Origin: an uncultured Lachnospiraceae bacterium | GTDB lineage: Bacteria; Bacillota; Clostridia; Lachnospirales; Lachnospiraceae | Direction of reading: 5' to 3' | DNA length: 51,181 bases | Assembly: GCA_910579275.1 (NCBI GenBank) | Contig: CAJTTO010000031.1 | Span: 1-51,181, forward strand | In this document: positions 1 to 8,864 of the stretch, in pieces | Layout: every line of letters begins with the position of its first letter | How positions within the stretch are numbered: the stretch's first letter is position 1 | Position numbers and translations under genes: made by a program | Notes under the pieces: generated by a model | What the model saw: only the letters and a program-made list of their open reading frames with translations | The model's database searches: none | Told to the model about the DNA's origin: nothing

Positions 1-133
1 TGGGAATGTTGGGAAGAGGATGTACGGTTGATTTTTGTGTTCGGTTTTGAGGGAATACCTCAGTAAATAAATTCTTCGTAGACCATATTGGAAAAACGAA
101 GTTTTTCTTATAGCTATACGAAGTAAAGAATTT
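1..133 (+). other. tRNA upstream region with nested hairpins
   Basis: No gene is visible. The segment at about 35-52 (TGTGTTCGGTTTTGAG) resembles spacer sequence that accompanies rRNA operons in Clostridia, so an rRNA operon may end or pass just upstream. Between about 71 and 131 the sequence folds on itself: TTCTTCGTA pairs with TACGAAG plus flanking bases, and GAAAAAC/GTTTTTC forms an inner hairpin. This could be a precursor processing stem ahead of the tRNAs. The rRNA link is inference. Confidence 0.3.
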
Positions 134-205
134 TCCTCGATAGCTCAATGGTAGAGCACGCGGCTGTTAACCGCGGGGTTGTAGGTTCGAGCCCTACTCG
201 GGGAG
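134..205 (+). tRNA. tRNA-Asn (anticodon GTT)
   Basis: The acceptor stem TCCTCGA (134-140) pairs with TCGGGGA (198-204) with one G-U pair, followed by discriminator G205. The anticodon loop reads CTGTTAA, giving anticodon GUU, and the T loop GGTTCGAGCC is canonical. No CCA is encoded. It lies 60 bp before a tRNA-Cys gene and shares a downstream terminator with it. Confidence 0.95.
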
Positions 206-265
206 TTTATCATTTCTTTTTTGATAAGCAGCATAATATATTACTTTTTGAATATAATTTAATAT

Positions 266-336
266 GGCGACTTAGCCAAGTGGTAAGGCGTGGGACTGCA
301 ACTCCCTGATCATCGGTTCAAATCCGTTAGTCGCCT
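266..336 (+). tRNA. tRNA-Cys (anticodon GCA)
   Basis: The acceptor stem GGCGACT (266-272) pairs perfectly with AGTCGCC (329-335), and the discriminator is U336, the identity base for cysteine tRNA. The anticodon loop CTGCAAC gives GCA. The T loop GGTTCAAATCC is canonical. CCA is not encoded. Confidence 0.95.
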
Positions 337-353
337 CTATAGTAAATTAAGAT

Positions 354-386
354 AAAAACCTCGAAATCATGATTTCGGGGTTTTTA
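354..386 (+). terminator. Intrinsic terminator after the tRNA pair
   Basis: AAAAACCTCGAAATC is followed after two bases by GATTTCGGGGTTTTT, a near-perfect hairpin with one G-U pair and a T tail. The A-tract upstream could let it work on both strands. Confidence 0.85.
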
Positions 387-474
387 AACTATTCCTTGAT
401 AATAGGAAGACGAAAAATGTGCTGTCACTATTGTCTTGCTTAGAATTAAAGAAGTGGAAAGTGAGGTGACAAGG

Positions 475-1542
475 ATGAATTTACCCATTTCAGTTACACA
501 GGAGGAGCTGATTGAGATACTGCTGCATATTGCACCGGTGCGCCCGGTTTTTATCTGGGGAGCGCCTGGGATTGGGAAGTCTGCTCTTGTGGAACAATTT
601 GCGGAGGAGGTGGGACTTCCCTGCGTGTCGCTTCTTGGAAGTCAGCTCGCACCGGAAGATATTATTGGAATTCCGCAGATTAAAGGAGAGACATCTGAGT
701 TTCTCCCGCCGAAAATGATTGCACGGAAAGATGCCTATGTATTATTTCTGGATGAATTGAATGCATGTACTCAGGAAGTACAGAAAGCATTTTACAGTTT
801 GATTCATGAGAAAAGAATCGGGGAATACCACCTTCCGCAGGGAAGTATAGTGATTGGTGCAGGAAACCGCGCGCAGGATTCGGCAATTGTCAAGACAATG
901 TCATCGGCGCTTGTAAACAGAATGTTTCATGTACAGCTAAAAGTAGATCCGTCGCAGTGGCTTACATGGGCATATCAAAACGGTATCCACTCTTGGATTA
1001 CGGATTACATTTGTCAAAGACCTGACCATTTGTTTACGGAGCCGCCCAAAACGGAAGAACCTTATTCAACACCTCGTTCGTGGCATATGCTGAGTGATGC
1101 ATTGAAGGAATATGGTGTGGGGGCATGTAATATTTCGGAGGAAATGCTGCGTGTGGTTACATATGGATGCGTTTCTGCGTCACATGGAGGAATGTTCCTT
1201 GCCTTTACCAAACAGCTCGGAAATACCCATCTGCTGTCAGAGATTATTAAGGGAGAAGCGAAATGGCCGTCCAAGCCGGAGGAACGGGATGTACTTTATT
1301 TTCTGGCACAGTCTTTTCGGGGAAGGCTGCTCCATGACTTGCCACAGGACAAGCAGAAGCTTGGCAGGGATGGACAGTTTCTCGTTCATAGGTCAAAAGC
1401 GCTCATGAAAGAGCTTTCCGCAATCAGTTATGAAATTGCCCAGATGGTTATATCGGCCGATGAGGGAAAAGTGCTTCCGGAATGGTTTATGTTGGAAATT
1501 GTGCGGGATCTGCCACGATTGGCGGAGGGAAGACATGGCTAA
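475..1542 (+). CDS. MoxR-type AAA+ ATPase
   Basis: A 355-aa cytoplasmic P-loop ATPase. Walker A is GAPGIGKS at residues 29-36 and Walker B is LFLDELN with Asp93-Glu94. A MoxR/dynein-like AAA core and a helical C-terminal lid follow. I chose ATG475 because GTGAGGTGAC lies just upstream; an upstream TTG at 436 lacks such a site. The stop overlaps the next gene by 8 bp. MoxR ATPases act with VWA-domain partners to remodel or activate protein or metal-cofactor targets, and the adjacent gene encodes such a VWA protein, so the two probably form one ATP-driven complex. The target cannot be read from the sequence. Confidence 0.85.
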   Translation: MNLPISVTQEELIEILLHIAPVRPVFIWGAPGIGKSALVEQFAEEVGLPCVSLLGSQLAPEDIIGIPQIKGETSEFLPPKMIARKDAYVLFLDELNACTQEVQKAFYSLIHEKRIGEYHLPQGSIVIGAGNRAQDSAIVKTMSSALVNRMFHVQLKVDPSQWLTWAYQNGIHSWITDYICQRPDHLFTEPPKTEEPYSTPRSWHMLSDALKEYGVGACNISEEMLRVVTYGCVSASHGGMFLAFTKQLGNTHLLSEIIKGEAKWPSKPEERDVLYFLAQSFRGRLLHDLPQDKQKLGRDGQFLVHRSKALMKELSAISYEIAQMVISADEGKVLPEWFMLEIVRDLPRLAEGRHG

Positions 1543-3382
1543 ACAGCACCAGAGAAAGCAGAATAAAAATGAAGAAAGTCTACAGGCAGGCATTGCATAC
1601 CTTAACAGCAATGCTCTTTTTCGTATGCTTGACAAAGACTTGAATATTGGCGATAGGAATATGCTTGGAAGAAACAGTTATGCATGTGTATATTCCGGCG
1701 GGAGAATTTATTTGAACAGGGATGTGTATCTGGAACCGAAAGAGTGGGCTTATATTATGGCACATTGTATATTGCACCTTTCTTTCGGACATTTCGATGC
1801 AGAGCATATGCCGGGGTATTTTGTGGAAAAGCAGGACGGCTCGCGCAGCTGGGAAGTCCGGTGCAACAAAAGTATCTGGAATACTGCGTGTGATATTTAT
1901 ATTGCAAAGTTTTTGCAAGACATTAAATTTGGAAAATCAGTCCATGAGAACCCTGCCTTGCATTTTCCGATTGCGTTGAATGATGAGCGCAAAATTTACC
2001 AGTATCTGATGGAGAATAATTATCCGGAGGGTGATACGCGGTTCAGCACGCTCGCAAGCGGACAACCGGATATGGTTGGTTTGGATAAACCTTTGGAATA
2101 CAGTGGCAATAGGCAAAACAGATATATTTCGCAGTTTGCGTATGCGCTGGCAGCTTCTGTTTCGGATGCAGTGGGCAAAGCCGGTGGACATAGTAAGGAA
2201 AATGCACCCAATTCACCGGCGAGACGTGCCGCGGCATGGTTTATCGACCATTATCCGCTGCTTGGCGGTATCGCGGCACATTTTAAAATAGTGGAGGATT
2301 ATCAGTACTGCAACAGAAATGAAATATCAATTGCTGCAATCAGTGTGGTCGATGAGGAAATATATATCAATCCTTCGGTCAGGTATTCGGAGGAGGAATG
2401 GCGGTTTGTACTGGCGCACGAGTATCTTCACGCGGGGCTGGGACATCAGGAACGTGTACAGGGAAGAGATCATTATCTGTGGAATGTTGCCTGCGATTTT
2501 GTGATTAACGGATGGCTTCATGAAATGCAGATTGGAATGATGCCGTCATCCGGTCTGCTGTACGATGAAAAGCTTTGTAATCTTTCGGCTGAGACAGTGT
2601 ATGATGAGATAATTACAAATATGCGCAGATATTCCAAGTTAGACACGCTTCGGGGCTATGGGAAGGGCGACATTATGGGAGGCAGTGCAAAAGGCAAAAT
2701 AGTGGGAAACGCCACAAGCATGGATGATTTCTGTAAAAGCGCACTGCAGCAGGGTCTTGAATTCCACCAGTCTCAGGGGAGAGGATTCATTCCTGCCGGT
2801 TTAATCGAGGAGATACGTGCATTAGCCATGCCTCCGGTTCCGTGGGATGTTAAACTTGCAAACTGGTTTGACGTGTATTTCGAACCGCTAGAAAGGTACA
2901 GAAGCTACGCGCGGCCAAGTAGACGGCAGGCATCGACTCCGGATATACCACGCCCGCGCTATCAGGTTAACGAAGTCTTAACTGACAGCAGGACTTTCGG
3001 GGTTGTAATTGATACTTCCGGTTCCATGGATGCGGAGATGATTGGGAAGGCTCTGGGAGCGGTTGCAAGTTATTCGGCGGCGCATGATGTCTCGTTTGCA
3101 AGAGTCGTATTTTGCGATGCGCAGGCATATGATGCAGGCTATCTTTCACCGGATGACATTGCCGGACGCGTATGCGTAAAGGGAAGAGGCGGTACTATTT
3201 TACAGCCTGCGGTTGATTTGCTGGAGCGGGCAGATGATTTTCCGAAAAATGGGCCGGTTTTAATGATCACAGACGGAATGATAGAGGAGCATATTTCCAT
3301 AAAGCATGAACATGCATGGCTGCTTCCGGCGGGCGGCAGGCTTCCTTTTCATACAAGGGCGCCGGTTTTTCGTTTTGTGTAG
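1535..3382 (+). CDS. VWA domain / putative metallopeptidase (DUF2201-like)
   Basis: A 615-aa protein translationally coupled to the MoxR ATPase; ATG1535 lies in GACATGGCTAA, which contains the upstream stop. Two related putative metallopeptidase-like segments are visible. The first carries AHCILHLSFGH (His77, Cys78, His81) and the second AHEYLHAGLGH (His295, Glu296, His299), the latter an HExxH zinc motif. The C-terminus is a von Willebrand A-like domain with the MIDAS start DTSGS at residues 493-497. There is no signal peptide. Family members (DUF2201 N-terminal region plus VWA-like domain) pair with MoxR ATPases, as here. Proteolysis is unproven: the first motif has lost the catalytic Glu. 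The molecular target is unknown. Confidence 0.8.
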   Translation: MAKQHQRKQNKNEESLQAGIAYLNSNALFRMLDKDLNIGDRNMLGRNSYACVYSGGRIYLNRDVYLEPKEWAYIMAHCILHLSFGHFDAEHMPGYFVEKQDGSRSWEVRCNKSIWNTACDIYIAKFLQDIKFGKSVHENPALHFPIALNDERKIYQYLMENNYPEGDTRFSTLASGQPDMVGLDKPLEYSGNRQNRYISQFAYALAASVSDAVGKAGGHSKENAPNSPARRAAAWFIDHYPLLGGIAAHFKIVEDYQYCNRNEISIAAISVVDEEIYINPSVRYSEEEWRFVLAHEYLHAGLGHQERVQGRDHYLWNVACDFVINGWLHEMQIGMMPSSGLLYDEKLCNLSAETVYDEIITNMRRYSKLDTLRGYGKGDIMGGSAKGKIVGNATSMDDFCKSALQQGLEFHQSQGRGFIPAGLIEEIRALAMPPVPWDVKLANWFDVYFEPLERYRSYARPSRRQASTPDIPRPRYQVNEVLTDSRTFGVVIDTSGSMDAEMIGKALGAVASYSAAHDVSFARVVFCDAQAYDAGYLSPDDIAGRVCVKGRGGTILQPAVDLLERADDFPKNGPVLMITDGMIEEHISIKHEHAWLLPAGGRLPFHTRAPVFRFV

Positions 3383-3472
3383 CATAAGGAATAGAAAATT
3401 GTGAAAGTTCACGAAGTTTATATGCCAAAATATAGATATTTTAACGAAAAGGAAAGAATGCGGCAAAATGAC

Positions 3473-3500
3473 TTGCAAAAATTGTAAAATTTATTATAAT
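3473..3500 (+). promoter_or_regulatory. Sigma-70-type promoter for the arabinan genes
   Basis: TTGCAA (3473-3478) and TATAAT (3495-3500) are 16 bp apart in the AT-rich gap before the GH43 gene. The start codon at 3609 leaves a leader of about 100 nt. No clear catabolite-control (cre) site was recognised. Confidence 0.6.
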
Positions 3501-3608
3501 TTAGATATAACTAAAATGTTTTAATAAATGCCAAAATAATATCCAAGTGCTGGAAAGACTTGCCATATATTTTTGGGACGAAAGTAAAGAATTAAGGAGG
3601 CGGCGGGA

Positions 3609-4556
3609 TTGGATACACAGTTGAAATTTAATGAGCCATGGATATTGCAAAGGGCAGATCCGTTTATTTGCAGGCAGTGGAACGGAAAATATTATTTTAC
3701 GGCGTCAGTTCCTGCATACGACAGAATAATACTTAGGTGTGCAGATACGCTTGCGGGGATTGCGGATGCGGAGGAAGTGACGGTATGGCAGAAGCATGAA
3801 TCGGGTATTATGAGTGAAAATATTTGGGCGCCGGAACTTCATTATCTTGAGGGTAAGTGGTACATCTACTATGCAGGCGGAGAAAAAGACGATATTTGGA
3901 AAATCCGCCCGTATGTGCTGGAATGTGCAGATGCGGATCCGATGACTGGCACATGGACAGAGCTTGGCATGATGCAGTGTGCGGATGATGACGAGTTTTC
4001 ATTCAGGGCCTTTTCGCTGGACGGCACTGTTTTTGAAGATAATGGAAAACACTTTTATGTATGGGCTGAGAAAGTGGGTGTCGGAAGACAGATATCCAAT
4101 TTGTATATTGCGGAGATGGAAAAACCCAACAAATTAAAGACCGTGCAGGTGCTTTTGACTACGCCCGATTATGACTGGGAGCGCGTTGGATTCTGGGTTA
4201 ATGAAGGGCCGGCTGTAATCAAAAGAGACGGAAAAATATTCCTTACATACTCTGCAAGCGAGACAGGCGTACCATATTGTATGGGGATGCTTACGGCGGA
4301 CAGCGGCTCGGATTTGCTTGATCCCTTATCATGGAAAAAAGAGCGTTATCCGGTACTGGCATCAGACCCTTCGATTGAGGTATATGGTCCCGGACACAAT
4401 TCGTTTACGGTGGACGAGGAAGGAAATGATATATTGGTGTATCATGCGCGCAAGGAGAGTGTTATAGAGGGGGATCCGCTCTATAATCCAAACAGACATA
4501 CGATGCTGATGAAAGTTAAGTGGGAAAACGGCAGACCAGTATTTGATTACAAGTAA
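3609..4556 (+). CDS. Glycoside hydrolase family 43
   Basis: A 315-aa intracellular GH43 enzyme (no signal peptide), probably an alpha-L-arabinofuranosidase or beta-xylosidase releasing pentoses from imported oligosaccharides. The five-bladed fold is recognisable from ADPF with candidate base Asp17, the conserved block ENIWAPELHY (residues 70-79), FSLDGTVFED with Asp138 as likely pKa modulator, NEGP with candidate acid Glu199, and GPGHNSF near residue 265. Translation starts at TTG3609, eight bases after AGGAGG. The GH51 arabinofuranosidase begins 19 bp downstream, so both likely form one arabinan or arabinoxylan operon. Exact substrate specificity cannot be fixed by eye. Confidence 0.88.
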   Translation: MDTQLKFNEPWILQRADPFICRQWNGKYYFTASVPAYDRIILRCADTLAGIADAEEVTVWQKHESGIMSENIWAPELHYLEGKWYIYYAGGEKDDIWKIRPYVLECADADPMTGTWTELGMMQCADDDEFSFRAFSLDGTVFEDNGKHFYVWAEKVGVGRQISNLYIAEMEKPNKLKTVQVLLTTPDYDWERVGFWVNEGPAVIKRDGKIFLTYSASETGVPYCMGMLTADSGSDLLDPLSWKKERYPVLASDPSIEVYGPGHNSFTVDEEGNDILVYHARKESVIEGDPLYNPNRHTMLMKVKWENGRPVFDYK

Positions 4557-4575
4557 AATCGGAGGCATGTACAAC

Positions 4576-6081
4576 ATGGCAAAACTTTATATTAATGAGA
4601 AGAACCAAAAAGGACATATCAATGCGGAAATTTACGGAAATTTTTCCGAGCATCTTGGCAGATGTATCTATGAAGGTCTTTATGTCGGGGAAAATTCAGA
4701 CATACCAAACACCAACGGCATGAGAAATGACGTTGTGGCTGCATTGAAGGAAATGAAGCTTCCGGTACTCCGCTGGCCGGGCGGCTGTTTTGCGGACGAG
4801 TATCATTGGAGAGACGGGATTGGACCGAAGGAAAACAGGAAGAAAATGATCAATACGCACTGGGGCGGTGTGACGGAGGACAACAGTTTCGGAACGCACG
4901 AGTTTTTTGAGCTGTGTGAGCAGATTGGATGTAAGACCTATATTAACGGCAATGTCGGAAGCGGGACTGTTCAGGAAATGTCAGAGTGGGTTGAGTATAT
5001 GACCTTTGACGGGGTCTCTCCGATGGCAGAGCTGCGGAAACAGAATGGCCATGAAAAAGCATGGAAAATTGACTATTTTGGCGTTGGAAACGAAAACTGG
5101 GGATGCGGCGGCAATATGACGCCGAGTTACTATGCAAATCTTTACAGGAGATATCAGACATATGTAAGAAATTATAAGTCGGACGAGCATATTTATAAGA
5201 TATGCGGCGGACCGAATGTCGACGATACTTACTGGACAGAGGAAGTGCTAAAGACCTGCTATGAGAACGCGCCGGAAAGTGTACATGGTTTTATGGACGG
5301 ATTGTCAATGCATTATTACGTGCATCCGGAAGGCTGGGAGACAAAAGGCAGCGCCACGGAATTTGACGAGAAGACATGGTATAAAACGCTGTTTAAGGCA
5401 CTCTACATTGAGACACTCATTCAGCATCATGCGGCAATCATGGATCAATATGATCCGGAAAAGAAGATTGGACTAATCTGTGACGAGTGGGGGACATGGT
5501 TTACATGTGAACCGGGCACCAATCCGGGATTTTTGTATCAGCAGAGCACGATGCGCGATGCGCTTGTGGCAGGACTTTCGCTGAACGTGTTCAACAAGCA
5601 CTGTGACCGCGTAAAGATGGCAAATATTGCGCAGCTTGTCAATGTACTGCAGGCGGTCATCCTGACAGACGGTCCCCGAATGCTGCTTACGCCGACGTAC
5701 CATGTATTTCATATGTACAAGTATCATCAGGACGCAGAACTGGTGGAGAGTTACATGGAAGGCACCAAGGAGATTGGCGAAGAAGCAGACTATATGGTTC
5801 CGAATCTTCAGGAGTCTGTATCTGTAGACAAGGATGGTGTTGTGACGATTACACTCAACAATCTGTCTGTATCGGACAGTGAGGAGATGGAAATTCATTT
5901 TATGGAGCTTCATCCGGAGAATGTCACAGCTGCGATTGTCACAAATAAAATGGACGCATACAACACGTTTGACAATCCTGACAACGTAAAGGAAGAAGTG
6001 TTTGAGGAGTTCAGGATTACGGACAGAGGAATCACATTTACAATGCCGGCATGCAGCGTTGTACAGTTCCGTGTGAGATAA
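4576..6081 (+). CDS. abfA: Alpha-L-arabinofuranosidase, GH51
   Basis: A 501-aa cytoplasmic retaining arabinofuranosidase that removes terminal L-arabinose from arabino-oligosaccharides. The TIM barrel shows GNFSEHLGRCIYEGL near the N-terminus, LRWPGGCFAD, the acid/base motif GNENWG (Glu173) and the nucleophile motif CDEWGTW (Glu304), followed by a C-terminal beta domain. I chose ATG4576 because GGAGG ends ten bases before it; ATG4567 would be only one base away. The length is typical of GH51. It works with the GH43 protein upstream. No transporter is in this window, so uptake genes must lie elsewhere. Confidence 0.93.
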   Translation: MAKLYINEKNQKGHINAEIYGNFSEHLGRCIYEGLYVGENSDIPNTNGMRNDVVAALKEMKLPVLRWPGGCFADEYHWRDGIGPKENRKKMINTHWGGVTEDNSFGTHEFFELCEQIGCKTYINGNVGSGTVQEMSEWVEYMTFDGVSPMAELRKQNGHEKAWKIDYFGVGNENWGCGGNMTPSYYANLYRRYQTYVRNYKSDEHIYKICGGPNVDDTYWTEEVLKTCYENAPESVHGFMDGLSMHYYVHPEGWETKGSATEFDEKTWYKTLFKALYIETLIQHHAAIMDQYDPEKKIGLICDEWGTWFTCEPGTNPGFLYQQSTMRDALVAGLSLNVFNKHCDRVKMANIAQLVNVLQAVILTDGPRMLLTPTYHVFHMYKYHQDAELVESYMEGTKEIGEEADYMVPNLQESVSVDKDGVVTITLNNLSVSDSEEMEIHFMELHPENVTAAIVTNKMDAYNTFDNPDNVKEEVFEEFRITDRGITFTMPACSVVQFRVR

Positions 6082-6093
6082 GGAACCGGAGAC

Positions 6094-6381
6094 ATGGGAG
6101 GAACAGCCTTGGAAATAGATAGTGGAACAGAACGCGGTAAGAGACACTGTCGGAAGTGCCTTCTGCGCGAGATGGACAAGGAAGCCTACATGGATAATTT
6201 ATATGACTATATCCAGAGACTGGATGAAGATATTAAGGCTGATCAGGCGCTCTATGAGGAGCGCCTGTCTGTATGTAAAGCGTGTGATTATCTGGAGGCG
6301 GGAATGTGCAGGGCGTGCGGATGTTTTGTCGAACTGCGCGCAGTAATAAAAAATAATATATGTTCTTATAAAAAATGGTAA
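6094..6381 (+). CDS. DUF6171 family cysteine-rich small protein
   Basis: A 95-aa hydrophilic protein with a CRKC pair near residue 20 and later CKAC and CRACGC pairs plus a final Cys, giving two or three potential metal (zinc) knuckles around a helical segment. It matches the pattern of DUF6171 proteins of Lachnospiraceae, whose function is unknown. ATG6094 follows a weak GGAG only three bases upstream. A start at ATG6172 would delete the first CxxC pair, so I prefer the longer form. It begins 12 bp after abfA, but a link to arabinose metabolism is not evident. Confidence 0.7.
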   Translation: MGGTALEIDSGTERGKRHCRKCLLREMDKEAYMDNLYDYIQRLDEDIKADQALYEERLSVCKACDYLEAGMCRACGCFVELRAVIKNNICSYKKW

Positions 6382-6401
6382 GTTTTGTGAAAGCTTTTGT
6401 G

Positions 6402-6443
6402 TGGCTTGATGCCCACTATTTTGGTGGATGTCTGAACCGTAAC
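6402..6443. repeat. Partial copy of the intergenic repeat (module B end)
   Basis: TGGCTTGATGC (6402-6412) also occurs at 8927-8937. The following CCACTATTTTGG...CTGAACCGTAAC matches the right end of the elements at 43194-43364 and 50998-51109. It is probably a decayed or recombined fragment of that repeat family in the gap before the GH25 gene. Confidence 0.7.
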
Positions 6444-6554
6444 ATGTCTGCAACAGCGATTGAAATTCCGATATATGCTTTTCTTGCATATCTGCCCTGT
6501 TTAGTGTAGACTGTAAGAGTAGGTATCTATTTAGTCCAGTTATGGAGGAGAAGA

Positions 6555-7724
6555 ATGCAGGCAAAACGAATCAGGACATTACATATTATCATTGTATTTC
6601 TCGTTATTTTGACAATGATATCACTTACATGCGCGGGGACAATGGGAATCCTGTATGTCAGGGAGACCGGGGAGGTCAACCGTCTTCGGGGCGAGAAGGA
6701 ACAGCTGCTGGCGGATCAGGCAATGCCGGTTTTGTCGGTGGATGTGGAGGATAATACGACAGGGAACAACGAGGCCGGAATGACGGAGCAGGACATGGAA
6801 TCTGCCAGTGAGATTGCGGCGGCGGGACAGGACAGCATGGGGGATGCGGATGCCGCGGGGATTGCGGAACTTATGCAGGCAAAGGAGAGTGAAGTTGAAC
6901 AGTCCATAAAGGACAGAATGAAAGCTCTTGTGACAGGGGAGGACGGCAGCCCGCTCAAGATGCTGCGCTCCTTTTTTCCGGAGAATTTAATATACAGTTT
7001 CGAGGATGAGTATGTGTTTGCGCCTGTGCTGGAAGGTGTCAAAAAACACACGCTTCTTGAAGAAAATTTTCAGAAAACAGAAGAAGGACTGATGGAGTAT
7101 GTGGAAAACGGGACGGTCACTTCGCACAAGGGAATCGACGTGTCCAAGTATCAGGGGGAAATTGACTGGGCGGCTGTCCATGCGGAGGGCATCGAGTACG
7201 CTTTTATCCGGTTAGGGCTGCGGGGATATGAGTCCGGAAAGCTTGTCCTTGACGAATTTTATGATGCGAATATGAGAGGAGCCAATGCCGCGGGAGTCAG
7301 CGCAGGCGTATATTTCTTTACACAGGCAGTCACGGTTGCGGAGGCACAGGAGGAGGCAGCTTTCGTGATAGACCATCTGGCAGATTATGATGTGCCGTAT
7401 CCCGTTGTGTTTGACGTGGAGCGTATTTCGGGCGGGAAGGGACGCGCCGACGAGATTACGAAAGAGGAGCGCACGGAGATTACGATTGCATTTTGTGAGG
7501 CGATTAAGGCAGCCGGATATACACCTATGATATACGGAAATGTTGTCTGCTTTTCACAGCTTCTTGACATGACGCGATTAAACGATTATGACAAGTGGTA
7601 TGCGTTTTATGACGACTATATGTATATGCCATATGAGGTAAGCTGCTGGCAGTATACGGAAAAAGGGCGTGTGGACGGCATTCCGGGCAATGTGGATTTG
7701 AACATTTCTTTTAAGACGTGGTAG
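6555..7724 (+). CDS. Membrane-anchored GH25 muramidase
   Basis: A 389-aa protein with an uncleaved-looking N-terminal membrane anchor (about residues 9-34), a variable acidic linker region, and a GH25 lysozyme-type catalytic domain from about residue 190 to the end. The motifs are KGIDVSKYQG (Asp195) at the first strand and VVFDVER (Asp287, Glu289), the expected catalytic Asp/Glu cluster, followed by SCWQYT and VDLN near the C-terminus. It probably cleaves peptidoglycan glycan strands at the outer face of the membrane, in cell-wall turnover. ATG6555 is preceded by GGAGGAG. It carries no phage context, so a housekeeping role is more likely than an endolysin role. Confidence 0.88.
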   Translation: MQAKRIRTLHIIIVFLVILTMISLTCAGTMGILYVRETGEVNRLRGEKEQLLADQAMPVLSVDVEDNTTGNNEAGMTEQDMESASEIAAAGQDSMGDADAAGIAELMQAKESEVEQSIKDRMKALVTGEDGSPLKMLRSFFPENLIYSFEDEYVFAPVLEGVKKHTLLEENFQKTEEGLMEYVENGTVTSHKGIDVSKYQGEIDWAAVHAEGIEYAFIRLGLRGYESGKLVLDEFYDANMRGANAAGVSAGVYFFTQAVTVAEAQEEAAFVIDHLADYDVPYPVVFDVERISGGKGRADEITKEERTEITIAFCEAIKAAGYTPMIYGNVVCFSQLLDMTRLNDYDKWYAFYDDYMYMPYEVSCWQYTEKGRVDGIPGNVDLNISFKTW

Positions 7725-7858
7725 GCAGCCGCTGCGTGCGGAAGAGTAGACAAAATACATGAAAATGGGATGGAAGTTCTGGCAGAGAAATAGACAAGTC
7801 AAGAGGTGTCAGTTATTTTTCTACAGTTCCTAAATAATCTGAAAAGGAGTGTATGGGT

Positions 7859-8581
7859 ATGGATAAGGAAATCGAAGCGCTGCAGCAGATGATTGACGCG
7901 AGCGGCAAAATTGTGTTTTTTGGCGGTGCGGGGGTGTCTACAGAGAGCGGAATCCCTGATTTCAGGAGCGTGGACGGACTCTATAACCAAAAGTATGACT
8001 ATCCGCCGGAAACAATACTGAGCCATACATTTTATGTGAAAAGGCCGGAAGAATTTTTCCGGTTCTACCGCGACAAAATGCTCTGTCTTGACGCAAAACC
8101 AAACACTGCGCACAAGGCGCTGGCAAAGTTGGAGGAACTGAGGAAACTTACGGCTGTGGTGACCCAGAACATCGACGGTCTGCATCAGGCTGCCGGCAGC
8201 AAAAAAGTTTTGGAACTGCATGGCAGCGTTCTGCGCAATTACTGTGAAACATGCCGCAAGTCTTATTCGGTTGAGGAAATCATAAACAGTACTGGTGTTC
8301 CGACATGCTCCTGCGGCGGCAGAATCAAACCGGATGTGGTTTTATACGAGGAAGGGCTTGACCAGTATACACTTCAGGAAGCCGTGCGCGTTATCAGCGA
8401 GGCGGATATGCTGATTATCGGCGGAACTTCGCTGGCGGTTTACCCCGCGGCAGGACTGATTGACTACTATCAGGGAAAACGGCTCGTCCTGATTAATAAA
8501 ACGCCCACGCAGAGAGACACGATGGCAGACCTTGTTATCACGGGAAGTATCGGGGAAGTGTTCGGGCAGATTCGGCTATGA
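7859..8581 (+). CDS. NAD-dependent protein deacylase (sirtuin, SIR2 family)
   Basis: A 240-aa cytoplasmic sirtuin that removes acyl groups from lysines using NAD+. It has the NAD-binding GAGVSTESGIPDFRS (residues 23-37), TQNIDGLH (102-109), catalytic His121 in LELHG, and a zinc module with Cys129, Cys132, Cys150 and Cys152. GTSLAVYPAAG near residue 195 completes the Rossmann fold. I chose ATG7859 because AAGGAG ends nine bases before it; ATG7853 is too close. It appears monocistronic. Confidence 0.92.
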   Translation: MDKEIEALQQMIDASGKIVFFGGAGVSTESGIPDFRSVDGLYNQKYDYPPETILSHTFYVKRPEEFFRFYRDKMLCLDAKPNTAHKALAKLEELRKLTAVVTQNIDGLHQAAGSKKVLELHGSVLRNYCETCRKSYSVEEIINSTGVPTCSCGGRIKPDVVLYEEGLDQYTLQEAVRVISEADMLIIGGTSLAVYPAAGLIDYYQGKRLVLINKTPTQRDTMADLVITGSIGEVFGQIRL

Positions 8582-8630
8582 GATTTAGAGACAGTCTGGC
8601 TTCGGCTGGGGAAAGGAAGTGGCTTGAAAT

Positions 8631-8864
8631 TTGGGATATGAATATGAAGTCGGCGATATTGTAAAGCTGAAAAAACAGCATCCCTGCGGCAGTCAGGAAT
8701 GGGAAGTGCTGCGTGTAGGCGCGGATTTCCGGCTCAAGTGCATGGGCTGTGGGCATCAGGTGATGCTTCCCAGACGTCAGGTGGAGAAAAGCACAAGGGA
8801 TTTAAGGAAAAAAGGTAACAGTTCAGCCCAGAACTTTGCACTGGCTGCAAAGTCCGTGAAATAG
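8631..8864 (+). CDS. DUF951 protein with repeat-derived C-terminus
   Basis: A 77-aa protein. Residues 1-60 match the conserved DUF951 pattern: YEVGDIVKLKKQHPCGSQ, EWEVLRVGADFRLKC and CMGCGHQVMLPR, a small beta-barrel with a possible metal site from its cysteines. Function unknown; it commonly sits before rpsF in Firmicutes, as here. The only available start is TTG8631, with AAAGGA about 12 bases before it and an in-frame stop at 8625. From position 8815 the reading frame runs into an intergenic repeat (8815-8969), so about the last 16 residues and the stop codon come from the repeat, and the native tail has been lost. Confidence 0.8.
   Translation: MGYEYEVGDIVKLKKQHPCGSQEWEVLRVGADFRLKCMGCGHQVMLPRRQVEKSTRDLRKKGNSSAQNFALAAKSVK

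Noticed and set aside
5473..6147. 224-codon minus-strand frame opposite the GH51 gene
   Set aside because: Antisense to a well-supported enzyme, with no family features.
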